Shown here: positions 16,465-25,425 of the stretch, piece after piece | How positions within the stretch are numbered: the stretch's first letter is position 1 | How the letters are laid out: each line of letters begins with the position of its first letter | NCBI GenBank assembly: GCA_965229935.1 | Contig: CBDDKB010000002.1 | Location: forward strand, 372,001-436,000 | Source of the DNA: SPJN01 sp965229935 | GTDB taxonomy: Bacteria; Pseudomonadota; Alphaproteobacteria; SPJN01 | Direction: 5' to 3' | DNA: 64,000 bases | The notes under the pieces: model-generated | What the model saw: the letters and a program-made list of their open reading frames with translations, nothing else | What the model was told of the DNA's origin: nothing | The model's database searches: none | Translations under genes and position numbers: made by a program

Positions 16465-17406
16465 ATGACTGAGGTCAGTTTTCCGGACGTGGTGCTTTAC
16501 GCCATTCCCGGGTTTGTCGGTTTTGTATTGCTGGAAATTATTTTGTGGAAAGCGGGGCGTAAAAACCCGTTTGGCAAAAAGGTGCGCTTTAACACAAAGG
16601 ACGCCGCTGCCAGTTTGGCGATGGGTGGCGGGAATGTTGTTGTTGGCCTGATATTTGGCGGCGCGATTGCAGCCACATATGCCTTCATCTATCAGTTCCG
16701 CATGTTTGATATACCGATCACCTGGTGGATGATCGCCATTGTCTTCGTCATCGACGATTTTCTGTACTACGTTTTTCACCGCCTTGCCCATGAACATCGT
16801 TGGTTTTGGGCAAGTCACATTATCCATCATTCGTCACAACATTATAATTTGACCACGGCTTTGCGGCAGACATGGACCGGGTTCTTTGCCGGCAGCTTCC
16901 TGTTTTCAGCCCCCATGCTGTTGGTCGGTGTTCATCCGGCGGTGATCGGTTTTGTCGGCGGGATTAACCTGGTCTATCAATTCTGGATCCATACAGAGGC
17001 GATTGATCGTTTCCCCCGTTGGTTTGAAGCGGTGATGAACACGCCTGCCCATCATCGGGTGCATCACGCCACCAATCCTGACTATCTGGATTCCAATTAT
17101 GCCGGTGTCTTCATTGTGTGGGACCGCATGTTTGGCACTTTTGTGGATGAACGTAAGGACGAGCCGCCCCGTTACGGCATTGTCCGTAATCTTGGCACAT
17201 TCAACCCGCTGAAAATCGCCATTCATGAATGGCTGGGCATCTTTAATGATGTGCGCAAGGCAAAATCATTGCGCGAGGTTTGGGGCTATACGTTCGGCCC
17301 GCCCGGTTGGTCGCCTGATGGATCGCGCCGTACCTCTGCCATGATTAAGCAGGCATGGGCGGAGGAAAATGCCAAACAGGACCGGCCCCCCGTCGCGGCG
17401 GAATAG
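16465..17406 (+). CDS. Sterol desaturase / fatty acid hydroxylase family protein (first copy)
   Basis: This 313-residue membrane di-iron enzyme has the histidine boxes HRLAHEHRWFWASH (H-x4-H type), HIIHHSSQHYN and HHRVHHATN (~190-198), which bind the diiron centre used to hydroxylate or desaturate lipids. There are about five membrane helices. The precise lipid substrate is not evident. A second member of the superfamily is encoded at 34828-35667, and its sequence is clearly different. Confidence 0.88.
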   Translation: MTEVSFPDVVLYAIPGFVGFVLLEIILWKAGRKNPFGKKVRFNTKDAAASLAMGGGNVVVGLIFGGAIAATYAFIYQFRMFDIPITWWMIAIVFVIDDFLYYVFHRLAHEHRWFWASHIIHHSSQHYNLTTALRQTWTGFFAGSFLFSAPMLLVGVHPAVIGFVGGINLVYQFWIHTEAIDRFPRWFEAVMNTPAHHRVHHATNPDYLDSNYAGVFIVWDRMFGTFVDERKDEPPRYGIVRNLGTFNPLKIAIHEWLGIFNDVRKAKSLREVWGYTFGPPGWSPDGSRRTSAMIKQAWAEENAKQDRPPVAAE

Positions 17407-17474
17407 CCGATTTTGCTTGGTTAAGTTGCCGTTGCGGCGTTAGACTCCCACTCATAATAAAGTGGGAGGTTATT

Positions 17475-17768
17475 ATGCACGGACGATTGATCAAATTTCA
17501 TGTCAAGTTCGGCAAGGCGGATGAGTTCCTGCGCCTTTACGAAGATCAAGTGATCCCGGCCCTGAAAAGCCAGTCCGGGTTTACGGAAATCAGCATCGGT
17601 GTAAATGAAGATCACGGCCGGGCTGTATCGCTTGTCATGTTTGAAAGCCAAGAAGCCCTAATCGCGACAGAGCGTGACGGATGGCTGGCGGAACAGGTGT
17701 CAAAGGCGATGCCCTTGCTCGACTATCCGCCGCAAATAGAACATTACACAATGTCATTAAGGGCTTAG
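17475..17768 (+). CDS. Antibiotic biosynthesis monooxygenase (ABM) domain protein
   Basis: This 97-residue dimeric ferredoxin-like protein resembles the ABM/YgiN group: LIKFHVKFGKADEFLRLYED at the N-terminus, then SGFTEISIGVNED and VSLVMFESQEALIA. Members include quinol monooxygenases and heme-degrading enzymes, but many have no known substrate. GGGAGG lies 7 bases before the ATG at 17475; the longer frame from 17355 overlaps the desaturase gene. Confidence 0.75.
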   Translation: MHGRLIKFHVKFGKADEFLRLYEDQVIPALKSQSGFTEISIGVNEDHGRAVSLVMFESQEALIATERDGWLAEQVSKAMPLLDYPPQIEHYTMSLRA

Positions 17769-17840
17769 TCGGCATTAAACTGTCGGACGAAAATGGTACG
17801 TGATAGGACCATTTTGCGAACGCGAATTTTTGGCACAAAC

Positions 17841-17887
17841 CAAGCCGCTTGTTACGCTGCATTGCACGACAAGTGGCTTGATTCTTT
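17841..17887 (+). terminator. Intrinsic terminator after the ABM gene
   Basis: CAAGCCGCTTGT (17841-17852) pairs with ACAAGTGGCTTG (17869-17880), with one G-T pair, followed by ATTCTTTTT. It opens a gene-free stretch (17769-18281). Confidence 0.85.
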
Positions 17888-18058
17888 TTCGGATCAGGCG
17901 CACAATTTTCCCACGTGGCTAGGACATACGCTAGTGACGATAACGACGCCGTAATGCCTGTACGGCGCCCTTTGTTAAGACCCTGAGCTAATCATCCATG
18001 GACCGGGTCTGCTTAAACAGAGACTAAAGCGGGTCCGTCTGAAACATGGCGCGACCCG

Positions 18059-18076
18059 CAAGTCATTTGTGACTTG
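18059..18076. promoter_or_regulatory. Perfect palindrome in the thiolase upstream region
   Basis: CAAGTCA-TTTG-TGACTTG lies about 205 bases before the thiolase start, in an otherwise gene-free stretch. No intrinsic terminator U tract follows, so an operator or RNA hairpin in a long leader is possible. I see no coding signal in 17890-18281. Confidence 0.4.
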
Positions 18077-18281
18077 TTACCAGAAATGAGTAGTCCGGCT
18101 TTTATAACCAAACAGGGGCGAAACCTCATTTCAGGTAAATTATTTATATGCCGATGCGCGCCCCAGTCAGCTTTACCCAACGTCAGGCAATATTCACGAA
18201 AATCCACTTGGACTCGCGGGTCTGATCTGCCAATGTTCGGCCTCTAAAATTTTCGCGACCACTTTTTATCTGGAGGCTCAA

Positions 18282-19463
18282 ATGGCCAAGAATATTCCCG
18301 TCGTCGGCGTTGGCATGATCGAATTCACCAAACCCGGCGCTTCTGAACAATATCCTGACATGGGTGCCAAGGCGGCCCGTGCCGCACTGGAAGATGCAGG
18401 CATCGACTATAATTTGGTTGAGCAGGCCTATGTTGGCTATTGCTATGGCGACAGCACCTGCGGTCAGTCAGCACTTTATGAAGTTGGCTTGACAGGTATT
18501 CCGATTATCAATGTGAACAATAACTGTTCTACAGGCTCGTCCGCATTGTATTTGGCTCGTCAGGCTGTTGAAAGCGGTCAGGTTGACTGCGCTCTCGCGC
18601 TTGGGTTTGAGCAGATGGTGCCCGGCGCACTTGGGTCAAACTTCTCTGACCGTGCACCTGTTTGCGGCAAGCATGGCATGATGATGTTTGACGTGCAGGG
18701 CTTTGACCCCAAGGCACCCGGTGCTGCCCAATTCTTTGGCGGTGCCGGTGTTGAATATGCCAAGAAACATGGCACCAAGGATGAAACCTTTGCCAAGATT
18801 TCTGAAAAGGCACGCCAGCATGCATCAGTGAACCCGTTCGCAATCTTTAAGGACAAACTGTCTGTGGAAGAGATTATGGCAGCGCCGCATATCTTTGGCC
18901 CGCTGACCCGCTTCCAATGCTGCCCGCCCACATGCGGCGCTGCGGCTGCGGTTCTGTGTACGCCTGAATTCGCCAAGAAGCATGGCCTGAACGACACGGT
19001 GAAAATTGTGGGCCAGTCCATGACCACCGACACACCTGCATCATTCGATGAAAAGAGCATGATGAAAGTTGTTGGCTATGACATGGCAAAAGAAGCCGCC
19101 CGTCAGGTTTACGAACAGGCCGGTATCGGCTCAGACGATGTCGATGTGGTTGAACTGCATGACTGCTTCACCGCCAATGAATTGATCACCTATGAAGCAC
19201 TTGGCCTGACCCCGGAAGGCACAGCCGAGAAATTCATTTGGGATGGCGACAATACCTATGGCGGCAAGGTTGTGACCAATCCATCAGGCGGTCTGCTGTC
19301 AAAGGGTCATCCGCTGGGTGCTACAGGCCTTGCCCAATGTACCGAGCTTGTCTGGCAATTGCGCGGTCAGGCTGACAAACGTCAGGTTGAAGGTGCGAAA
19401 ACCGCCCTGCAGCACAATCTGGGTCTGGGCGGCGCCTGCGTCGTCACCATGTATCAGGCCTAA
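18282..19463 (+). CDS. Thiolase-family lipid-transfer protein (SCP-x thiolase type)
   Basis: This 393-residue protein has the thiolase fold of the SCP-x/nonspecific lipid-transfer group. The nucleophile Cys is in VNNNCSTGSSAL (~83-94), the conserved His in ELHDCFTANE and the third motif is SKGHPLGATG. These proteins cleave 3-ketoacyl-CoA of branched or sterol side chains, or assist as aldolase partners. The SCP2 domain itself is absent. TGGAGG lies 6-7 bases before the ATG. An enoyl-CoA hydratase gene follows, consistent with beta-oxidation. Confidence 0.9.
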   Translation: MAKNIPVVGVGMIEFTKPGASEQYPDMGAKAARAALEDAGIDYNLVEQAYVGYCYGDSTCGQSALYEVGLTGIPIINVNNNCSTGSSALYLARQAVESGQVDCALALGFEQMVPGALGSNFSDRAPVCGKHGMMMFDVQGFDPKAPGAAQFFGGAGVEYAKKHGTKDETFAKISEKARQHASVNPFAIFKDKLSVEEIMAAPHIFGPLTRFQCCPPTCGAAAAVLCTPEFAKKHGLNDTVKIVGQSMTTDTPASFDEKSMMKVVGYDMAKEAARQVYEQAGIGSDDVDVVELHDCFTANELITYEALGLTPEGTAEKFIWDGDNTYGGKVVTNPSGGLLSKGHPLGATGLAQCTELVWQLRGQADKRQVEGAKTALQHNLGLGGACVVTMYQA

Positions 19464-19486
19464 GCGGCTTTTTAGGATTAGAGGAG

Positions 19487-19520
19487 ATGGCCGACCGGGA
19501 AGCCGGTTGGCCATTTTTTT
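19487..19520 (+). terminator. Intrinsic terminator directly before the hydratase start codon
   Basis: ATGGCCGACCGG (19487-19498) pairs fully with CCGGTTGGCCAT (19503-19514), with one G-T pair and a GAAG loop, and is followed by a run of seven Ts (19514-19520). The start codon of the next gene is at 19524, only three bases beyond. An AGAGGAG sequence lies immediately 5' of the hairpin. Confidence 0.9.
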
Positions 19521-19523
19521 AAA

Positions 19524-20354
19524 ATGACTGATTACACTGAAAATTATAAAGCCATTACTGTTGAAGAACGCGGCAAGGTCACGTGGCTGACGCTGAACCG
19601 CCCTGACGAATTCAACACGATTACGCCACAACTGACATCTGAGCTGCTGGATTTTTTTGGGCGTCAATATGATGACAATCTTAATCGCAACCCGCGCAGC
19701 CAGGTCATCATCATGCGGGCAGAGGGCAAGCATTTTAGTGCCGGGCTTGATCTTTCCGGGTCAAACAGTGGCAGCGATGGCAAATCATCGGTTGCAAATT
19801 CCTTGCGTGGACAAAGGGCCATTGCCGAAATCGTTATTCGGATGCGCCGCGCGCCCCAGCCGATCATTGCGTTGGTGCAGGGCGCTGCCTCAGGCGGGGG
19901 CATGGCCTTTGCCTTGGCTGCAGATGTGTTGATCGTGGCCGATGATGCCCGCATGAATGTGGCAATGGCACGGATCGGCATGACAGGGAATGATATCGGC
20001 CTCAGCTATTTTATCACGAGGGCTTTGCCCAGCTCTGTCGGGAATGAATTGATGATGACGGGCCGTTTTTTGACGGCGGATCGCGCCTATCAGTTGGGCG
20101 TGGCCTCAGAAATTCATCCGCGCGACAAGCTTGATGAGGCGGGCGAGGCAATGGCCAATGATATGCTGCGCCTGCCGCCGCTTGGCTCTCGCCTGACAAA
20201 GGAAGGGGCAAATATCGCCCGCGATGCCAATTCTTTGGAAGCTGTGGTGGCGATGGAAGATCGGCAGCAGATATTGATGACCCGCACAGGCGATATGGCC
20301 GAAGGGGTCAAGGCCTTCATGGAAAAGCGTTTGCCCGATTTTGACACCGACTGA
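19524..20354 (+). CDS. Enoyl-CoA hydratase/isomerase family protein
   Basis: This 276-residue crotonase has an oxyanion-hole segment AEGKHFSAGLDLSG (~70-83) and GAASGGGMAFALAADVLI (~122-139). The usual hydratase Glu pair is not obvious, and ARIGMTGNDIGLSYF holds an Asp in the isomerase-like region, so a dienoyl-CoA isomerase or another crotonase activity is possible. No ribosome binding site is close: the sequence before the ATG is a terminator U tract, with AGAGGAG on the far side of the hairpin. The N-terminus begins just before the conserved VEERGKVTWLTLNRPDE, so a later start is unlikely. Confidence 0.88.
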   Translation: MTDYTENYKAITVEERGKVTWLTLNRPDEFNTITPQLTSELLDFFGRQYDDNLNRNPRSQVIIMRAEGKHFSAGLDLSGSNSGSDGKSSVANSLRGQRAIAEIVIRMRRAPQPIIALVQGAASGGGMAFALAADVLIVADDARMNVAMARIGMTGNDIGLSYFITRALPSSVGNELMMTGRFLTADRAYQLGVASEIHPRDKLDEAGEAMANDMLRLPPLGSRLTKEGANIARDANSLEAVVAMEDRQQILMTRTGDMAEGVKAFMEKRLPDFDTD

Positions 20355-20955
20355 TTTTGGTTGTGATGCCGCCGCTGCGCGATGGGTGCGGCGGCTGTCA
20401 AGCAATGATTCAGGTGGGTTAGCAACAATTGTGACTTGCAGTCGACAGGCTGCTGGTCTACCAGTAGCGTTCTGCTATGCGAATTTTGGGTTTTTGCGTG
20501 GCGGAACTTGGACAGGCTAGGGATCGCTTGTCTGAACCATTGCCGGGATCGATCCGACGGGATCGTAGACAGCGGCAAGGTAACAGCGGGGATAGGGTAT
20601 CTATCACCACATAGAATTTTCGGTGACGCGACGGTCTGAGACAGTCGCTGACCTGAATCAGAGCCGGAACGAAAAGAATTTTTTTATTTTCGGCTGTTGA
20701 TTGTTGCGCCGGTTTGGTTGAGGCTACAGCCATAGACCGTTCAAACGGCGTAAGAAAATGGTCCGAGGTTATTTTAACCAAGGACGTTCATGGTTCTGAC
20801 AGACACTGTTCTGTGTGTCGGGGCCGCACCTGAAGCAGGCAGGCTTTCAGGGGGCAAATGGTCAAGGCGATAGTTTATCGCCCCGTCATGGGTCCGCCGA
20901 CAGTCTGTTTCATTAAAAATGTACTGTACTTTGTACGAGGTAAAGGACGAGGGGA
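20355..20955 (+). other. Gene-free 600-bp region before the TonB operon
   Basis: I find no convincing coding frame. The left end carries a GCCGCCGC/GCGGCGGC hairpin (20368-20395) without a T run. A stem-like AGCCG...CGGCT with an A/T-rich loop lies at 20661-20696, and a GACAC-N6-GTGTC-like element at about 20805-20820. Close to the operon start the sequence GTACTGTACTTTGTAC (20923-20938) contains three GTAC units. The region probably holds the operon promoter and a long leader, but I cannot assign a promoter with confidence. Confidence 0.4.
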
Positions 20956-21759
20956 ATGACGCGCAAATCAATGACAGGACGGACCAAGATGTCCGCACTC
21001 GCCATTGCGGCGGCGTTGGGCTTCACTGGCCTTATGGCAAGTGGACCTGCGCAAGCTGGTAAGGAGCTCGACAACCTTATCAAATATCGGGATCTGACAC
21101 TGCAGCGGCACGCGCAGTCACAGGGCCGGGTTGATACATATGACGACCAGCGCTCAGAAGCGTTGACCGAATATAAGGCCACGCTGAAAAAACTGGCTGC
21201 ATTGAAAGAATATAACACGCAGCTCGAAGGCTTTATCGCCGATCAGGAGCGTCAGCTTGTTTCTTTGGAAGAACAGATTGAGCGTGTGACCGGCATTAAC
21301 CGGGAAATCCAACCCTTGATGACACGTATGCTTGATGGCCTGAAAGCCTTTGTCGAGCTGGACGTGCCCTTCCTGCCTGACGAACGTGCAGAACGTTTGA
21401 ACACGCTGGACGCCATCATGGAAAATTCAAATCTGAGCCCGGCTGAACGTTACCGTAAGGTGGCAGAAGCCTATCAGATTGAAAATGAATATGGCCGTAC
21501 CATTGAAGCCTATCAGGGCGATATCGAAATCGACGGCACGACCAAGACAATGGACTTCCTTCGTATTGGTCGTATCGTCTTTATCGCAAAGGCGCTGGAC
21601 AATTCAGAATATAAGCTGTGGAACCAAAAAGACGGTAAGTGGGATGACCTGGATGACGGTTATGCATCACAGGTTCTGCGTGCCTTCCGTATTGCACGCA
21701 AGCAGGAAGCACCTGATCTTATGATCTTGCCCGTCGCAGCACCGGAGACAGCAAAATGA
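20956..21759 (+). CDS. DUF3450 periplasmic coiled-coil protein of the TonB operon
   Basis: This 267-residue exported protein has a signal peptide (cleavage expected after GPAQA, ~35), then a long coiled-coil (about residues 40-115, e.g. LAALKEYNTQLEGFIADQE) and a C-terminal soluble part. DUF3450 genes typically head TonB2-like operons, as in Vibrio, and the protein is thought to assist the energised complex in the periplasm. GAGGGG lies a few bases before the ATG. The stop overlaps the next start by four bases (ATGA), indicating translational coupling. Confidence 0.88.
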   Translation: MTRKSMTGRTKMSALAIAAALGFTGLMASGPAQAGKELDNLIKYRDLTLQRHAQSQGRVDTYDDQRSEALTEYKATLKKLAALKEYNTQLEGFIADQERQLVSLEEQIERVTGINREIQPLMTRMLDGLKAFVELDVPFLPDERAERLNTLDAIMENSNLSPAERYRKVAEAYQIENEYGRTIEAYQGDIEIDGTTKTMDFLRIGRIVFIAKALDNSEYKLWNQKDGKWDDLDDGYASQVLRAFRIARKQEAPDLMILPVAAPETAK

Positions 21760-23162
21760 CCATGATGTTTAAGTCAATTAAGCTGGCCGTCGGGGGCGCA
21801 CTGATCGCTGGCGGTATGTCTTTTGCCGCGCCGTCTATTGCGCAGGATGCAGAAGCCGCACCCTTGACCTTGGACGATTTGCTGGACCGTGTGAAACGCG
21901 GCCGCGTGATCGAAAATCGTGAAAACAAGCAACGTGAAGCCCGCTTTAAGCGCGAGCGTGATAATCAGGTTGCTTTGTTGAAGGAAGCTCAGGATGAAGT
22001 GGCTCGCGAAGAAAAGCGGTCAGATCAGCTTGAGAAGAAGTTCAACGAAAATGACATTCGTATCGGCGACAAGGAACAGCAACTTGCCGATCGTATGGGT
22101 GAATTTGGCGAATTGTTCGGTGTTGTCCGTACAGTTGCCGGTGACACCGAAGCCCAGATCAACAACTCTTTGATCAGCTCGCAATATCCGGGCCGCACCG
22201 CGTTCCTGCGTGAACTGGCTGCCCGCAAGGAATTGCCGCGCATTGAAGAGCTGGAGCAGCTTTGGGCATCATTGCACGAACAGATGACCCTGCAGGGGCA
22301 GAATGTACGCTATACAGCAACCATCCTGACACCTGATGGGGAAGCAACAACTGGCGAGGCTGTCCGCCTTGGTCCGTTTGTTGCCATCAATGACGAAGGC
22401 AAATATCTGCGTTATATTTCAGCAGGTTCACAGCTAGCAGAACTTGGCCGCCAGCCCGGTAGCCGTTATCTGTCAGCCGCCGCAGAAGTTGAAGCAGCCG
22501 ATGAAGGGGATGTCGTGCCTGCCGCGATTGACCCGTCACGTGGCGCCATTCTGTCATTGCTGGTTCAGGCACCTTCATTGCGTGAGCGTATCGATTTTGG
22601 TGGCACCATCGGTTACATCATTATTGCTCTTGCCATCGTCGGTATTCTGCTCGCACTTGAGCGTATCGTCACCTTGTCACTCGTTGGCGCGAAAGTGTCC
22701 AGCCAGATTAAGAAGACAGACCAGCCAAACGAAAACAATCCGCTTGGCCGCGTTCTGAACGCTTACAAGGAAAACGAATCGGTTGATGTTGAGACGCTGG
22801 AACTCAAGCTTGATGAGGCTGTTTTGAAAGAAACACCGAAGCTTGAAGCACGCCTTGCTACCTTGAAGACATTGGCTGCGGTTGCACCGCTGCTGGGTCT
22901 GCTTGGTACGGTTACCGGTATGATCGAAACCTTCCAGGCCATCACCTTGTTCGGTACAGGTGACCCCAAATTGATGGCTGGCGGTATTTCACAGGCCTTG
23001 ATCACCACGGTGTTGGGTCTTGTGGCTGCTATTCCGATTATCCTGCTGCACTCTTTGGCCAATGCCCGCTCTCGCGGTGTGGTTGCGGTTCTTGAAGAAC
23101 AGTCAGCCGGTATGATCGCGCGGCATGCCGAAGATCATCCGCATCATGGCCCGCAGGGCTGA
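21756..23162 (+). CDS. MotA/TolQ/ExbB proton channel family protein with periplasmic domain (TtpC-like)
   Basis: This 468-residue protein has a signal peptide, a periplasmic coiled-coil region (~45-120, EAQDEVAREEKRSDQLEKKF), a beta-rich region, then a C-terminal ExbB/TolQ channel domain with three membrane helices (GTIGYIIIALAIVGILLAL, then TLAAVAPLLGLLGTVTGMIE and GGISQALITTVLGLVAAIPI). It matches the long ExbB-like TtpC subunit required by TonB2 systems. It overlaps the DUF3450 gene by four bases and precedes a short ExbB by 37 bases. Confidence 0.9.
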   Translation: MTMMFKSIKLAVGGALIAGGMSFAAPSIAQDAEAAPLTLDDLLDRVKRGRVIENRENKQREARFKRERDNQVALLKEAQDEVAREEKRSDQLEKKFNENDIRIGDKEQQLADRMGEFGELFGVVRTVAGDTEAQINNSLISSQYPGRTAFLRELAARKELPRIEELEQLWASLHEQMTLQGQNVRYTATILTPDGEATTGEAVRLGPFVAINDEGKYLRYISAGSQLAELGRQPGSRYLSAAAEVEAADEGDVVPAAIDPSRGAILSLLVQAPSLRERIDFGGTIGYIIIALAIVGILLALERIVTLSLVGAKVSSQIKKTDQPNENNPLGRVLNAYKENESVDVETLELKLDEAVLKETPKLEARLATLKTLAAVAPLLGLLGTVTGMIETFQAITLFGTGDPKLMAGGISQALITTVLGLVAAIPIILLHSLANARSRGVVAVLEEQSAGMIARHAEDHPHHGPQG

Positions 23163-23199
23163 TCGTAAGTGAACGACGAACCTAAAAGGGGACAGTCCT

Positions 23200-23721
23200 A
23201 TGGGTGGATTTGAAGCCTGGTTCGAAGTCCAAGCATTCCTGGAAAGGGGTGGCGACGTTCTGTTTGCCATTATGCTCGCCACCTTTCTTCTCTGGTCGCT
23301 GATCATTGAACGGTACTGGTATTTTTATCAGCATCATAAAATGGTCGTTAAGTCGGCTATCGGGGCTTGGGAATCACGAACCGATCATACAAGCTGGTAT
23401 GCGCATCGTATTCGCGAACAAATGATTTCCGAAGTGCGGTCGCAAGCTACAGCGGGTCTTGGTATGATCCAGACAATGGTGGCCGTTGCGCCGCTGCTGG
23501 GTCTGCTGGGCACCGTGACGGGCATGATTGAAGTGTTTGATGTTATGGCGGCAACGGGGTCTTCAAACGCCCGCGCTATGGCATCTGGTGTGTCCAAGGC
23601 GACAATCCCGACAATGGCTGGCATGGTCGCCGCTATTTCCGGGGTCTATTTCAGCGCCGTTCTTGTCCGTAAGGCCCAGAACGAAGTTGATAAAGTTGCC
23701 GACCGGTTGGAGCTGAAATAA
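23200..23721 (+). CDS. exbB: ExbB, TonB-system proton channel subunit
   Basis: This 173-residue short ExbB has a first helix at about 20-38 (LFAIMLATFLLWSLIIE) and the channel signature VAVAPLLGLLGTVTGMIEVF, nearly the same as in the preceding long subunit, followed by GVSKATIPTMAGMVAAISG. With ExbD it forms the proton-driven motor that energises TonB. AAGGGG lies upstream. The TAA stop shares a base with the exbD start (TAATG). Confidence 0.93.
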   Translation: MGGFEAWFEVQAFLERGGDVLFAIMLATFLLWSLIIERYWYFYQHHKMVVKSAIGAWESRTDHTSWYAHRIREQMISEVRSQATAGLGMIQTMVAVAPLLGLLGTVTGMIEVFDVMAATGSSNARAMASGVSKATIPTMAGMVAAISGVYFSAVLVRKAQNEVDKVADRLELK

Positions 23722-24131
23722 TGAGGCGTAGATCAGAGCAAAGCGGGGAAGAAGAACCCGAACTTGATATGACGCCGATGCTCGACGTTGTGTTCATCAT
23801 GTTGATCTTCTTCATTGTGACCGCAACTTTCGTGAAAGAGGCTGGTATCGAAGTTATCAGTCCTCAGGCGGAAACCGGCGAGGAGCAGAAACGGGTAGGG
23901 ATCCTGATCGCGATTAACGAACAGGGCCATGTCTGGATCAACAAGCGTAAGGTCGATATTCGCGCTGTCCGCGTGAATGTTGAACGTCTGCTGGCGGAAA
24001 ACCCGCAGGGCACTGTGGTCATTCAGGCCGATAAAGAAGCAGTGTTTGAAGTTCTGGTTCAGGTGATGGATCAGGCAAATGCGGCCGGCGCGCCCGCTGT
24101 TGCTGTGGCAACAGATGAGCAAGGAGGCTAA
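23721..24131 (+). CDS. exbD: ExbD, TonB-system motor subunit (first copy)
   Basis: This 136-residue protein has a basic/acidic N-terminus, one membrane helix with the essential Asp in LDMTPMLDVVFIMLIFFIVT (~15-34) and a periplasmic domain ending VMDQANAAGAPAVAVATD. It is translationally coupled to exbB. A second, related exbD follows two bases later. Confidence 0.93.
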   Translation: MRRRSEQSGEEEPELDMTPMLDVVFIMLIFFIVTATFVKEAGIEVISPQAETGEEQKRVGILIAINEQGHVWINKRKVDIRAVRVNVERLLAENPQGTVVIQADKEAVFEVLVQVMDQANAAGAPAVAVATDEQGG

Positions 24132-24133
24132 GC

Positions 24134-24535
24134 GTGAGTAGAACGAGGAAAAAGCGCGGAGATGATGATTCAGATCTCGATATGACGCCGATGCTCGACA
24201 TCGTGTTCATTATGTTGATCTTCTTCATCGTGACCGCAACTTTCGTTAAAGAGCAGGGTCTTGATGTGACCCGGCCCGATAATCAGGAAACCCAGGTCAA
24301 AAAAGACCGTCCCGGTATTCTGATTTCCATCAATGGGCAGGGTCAGGTCTGGGTGAACAAACGTAAGATTGATGTGCGTTCCGTGCGTCCGAATGTCGAA
24401 CGTTTGTTGGCCGAAAACCCTGAGGGCAGTGTTGTCATCCGCGCAGAAAACGAGACCGAGGTCGACGTTCTGGTGCAGGTGATGGACCAGGCCCGTGCTG
24501 CTGGCGCATCTGTGTCGATTGCGTCTAACGAATAG
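24134..24535 (+). CDS. exbD: ExbD, TonB-system motor subunit (second copy)
   Basis: This 133-residue ExbD starts with GTG; AAGGAGG (24119-24125) supports this start. Its helix LDMTPMLDIVFIMLIFFIVT differs by one residue from that of the first copy, and both copies keep the proton-relay Asp, but the periplasmic domains differ (QGLDVTRPDNQETQVKKDR). A tandem duplication that has diverged in the periplasmic half, possibly giving hetero-dimeric ExbD, is the simplest reading. Confidence 0.93.
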   Translation: MSRTRKKRGDDDSDLDMTPMLDIVFIMLIFFIVTATFVKEQGLDVTRPDNQETQVKKDRPGILISINGQGQVWVNKRKIDVRSVRPNVERLLAENPEGSVVIRAENETEVDVLVQVMDQARAAGASVSIASNE

Positions 24536-24787
24536 ATAATTCAGGCGGGCGTGGCCCTAAAATCGCGTCCGTCTGACCATTAACCGCAGAATTCAGCGGA
24601 TTTTGGGCCATCACAATCTCGCGATTGCCCTATAATCGGCAAGATTCTGGGTTATCATTGGACAAGGTTACAGGGCGGTTCGCCTTTGGCGACAGACCTG
24701 AAAGCGCACAATGCGCAATGTGTATGCCTTGCACCAAGGGGCGAGCGCGTAAAGCCCGCCCGGTGCGAGCAATAAGGGAGACTGACG
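24536..24787 (+). other. Structured spacer between exbD and tonB
   Basis: No gene is visible. One hairpin pairs GGCCC-T-AAAATC (24551-24562) with GATTTTGGGCC (24600-24610). A second pairs GCACC-AA-GGGGCG (about 24730-24742) with CGCCCGGTGC (about 24757-24767) and lies just before the tonB ribosome binding site. Neither has a T run, so they may set RNA stability or the level of tonB relative to exbBD. Confidence 0.5.
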
Positions 24788-25402
24788 ATGCCTATAGTGG
24801 TCCGTCAATTGATATCAGCCAGTGTTGCCGTGGTGGTTACCTTCGGCCTATTCTGGGGCATGCAGAAATTGATTGCGATCGGCAGTGGCGGGCCAAAGGA
24901 AGTTGTCCCCACAGCCTCGATCGAATTTGTGCGCGTGAAGCGTGACGAAACCATCAATGATAAGGAGCGTAAGCTTCAGCGTCCTGACAAGGTTGATACA
25001 CCGCCGCCGCCGCCGCCGATGGCTGCTGCGAAAAGCAAGCCGACCAACAATAATCTTGAAGGCGGCATGCCTGACCTTGGCGAAGGTGTGCAGGTTGCCG
25101 GTGGTACCGATCTTTCTGGTGGCTCTGACGGTGACATCATGCCGATGGTGCGTGTGGCACCGCAATATCCGCGGCGCGCACTAAGCCGAGGTATTGAAGG
25201 GTGGGTTGAAGTTGAATTCACCATTTCTAAGGTGGGCACTGTTGAAAATGCGACGGTGCGGGATGCTGATCCGCCCTCAATCTTTAACCGTGCTGCACTG
25301 AAGGCTGTGTCCAAGTGGAAATATAAGCCGAAGATCGAAGATGGCCAGGCTGTCGAACGTCACGGTGTCCGCGTGGTGCTGACATTTGAACTTGATAAAT
25401 AG
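24788..25402 (+). CDS. tonB: TonB energy transducer
   Basis: This 204-residue protein has one N-terminal membrane helix (~5-27), a short proline-rich linker (TPPPPPPMAAAK, ~75-86) and a C-terminal TonB domain (~120-204) with the pattern VAPQYPRRALSRGIEGWVEV and ALKAVSKWKYKPKIEDGQ. It transmits motor force from ExbB/ExbD to outer-membrane receptors. The spanner is short compared with E. coli TonB, as is usual for TonB2-type proteins. AAGGGAG lies 7 bases before the ATG. Confidence 0.93.
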   Translation: MPIVVRQLISASVAVVVTFGLFWGMQKLIAIGSGGPKEVVPTASIEFVRVKRDETINDKERKLQRPDKVDTPPPPPPMAAAKSKPTNNNLEGGMPDLGEGVQVAGGTDLSGGSDGDIMPMVRVAPQYPRRALSRGIEGWVEVEFTISKVGTVENATVRDADPPSIFNRAALKAVSKWKYKPKIEDGQAVERHGVRVVLTFELDK

Positions 25403-25425
25403 GCTCACTTTATAAGTAAGGGTTG

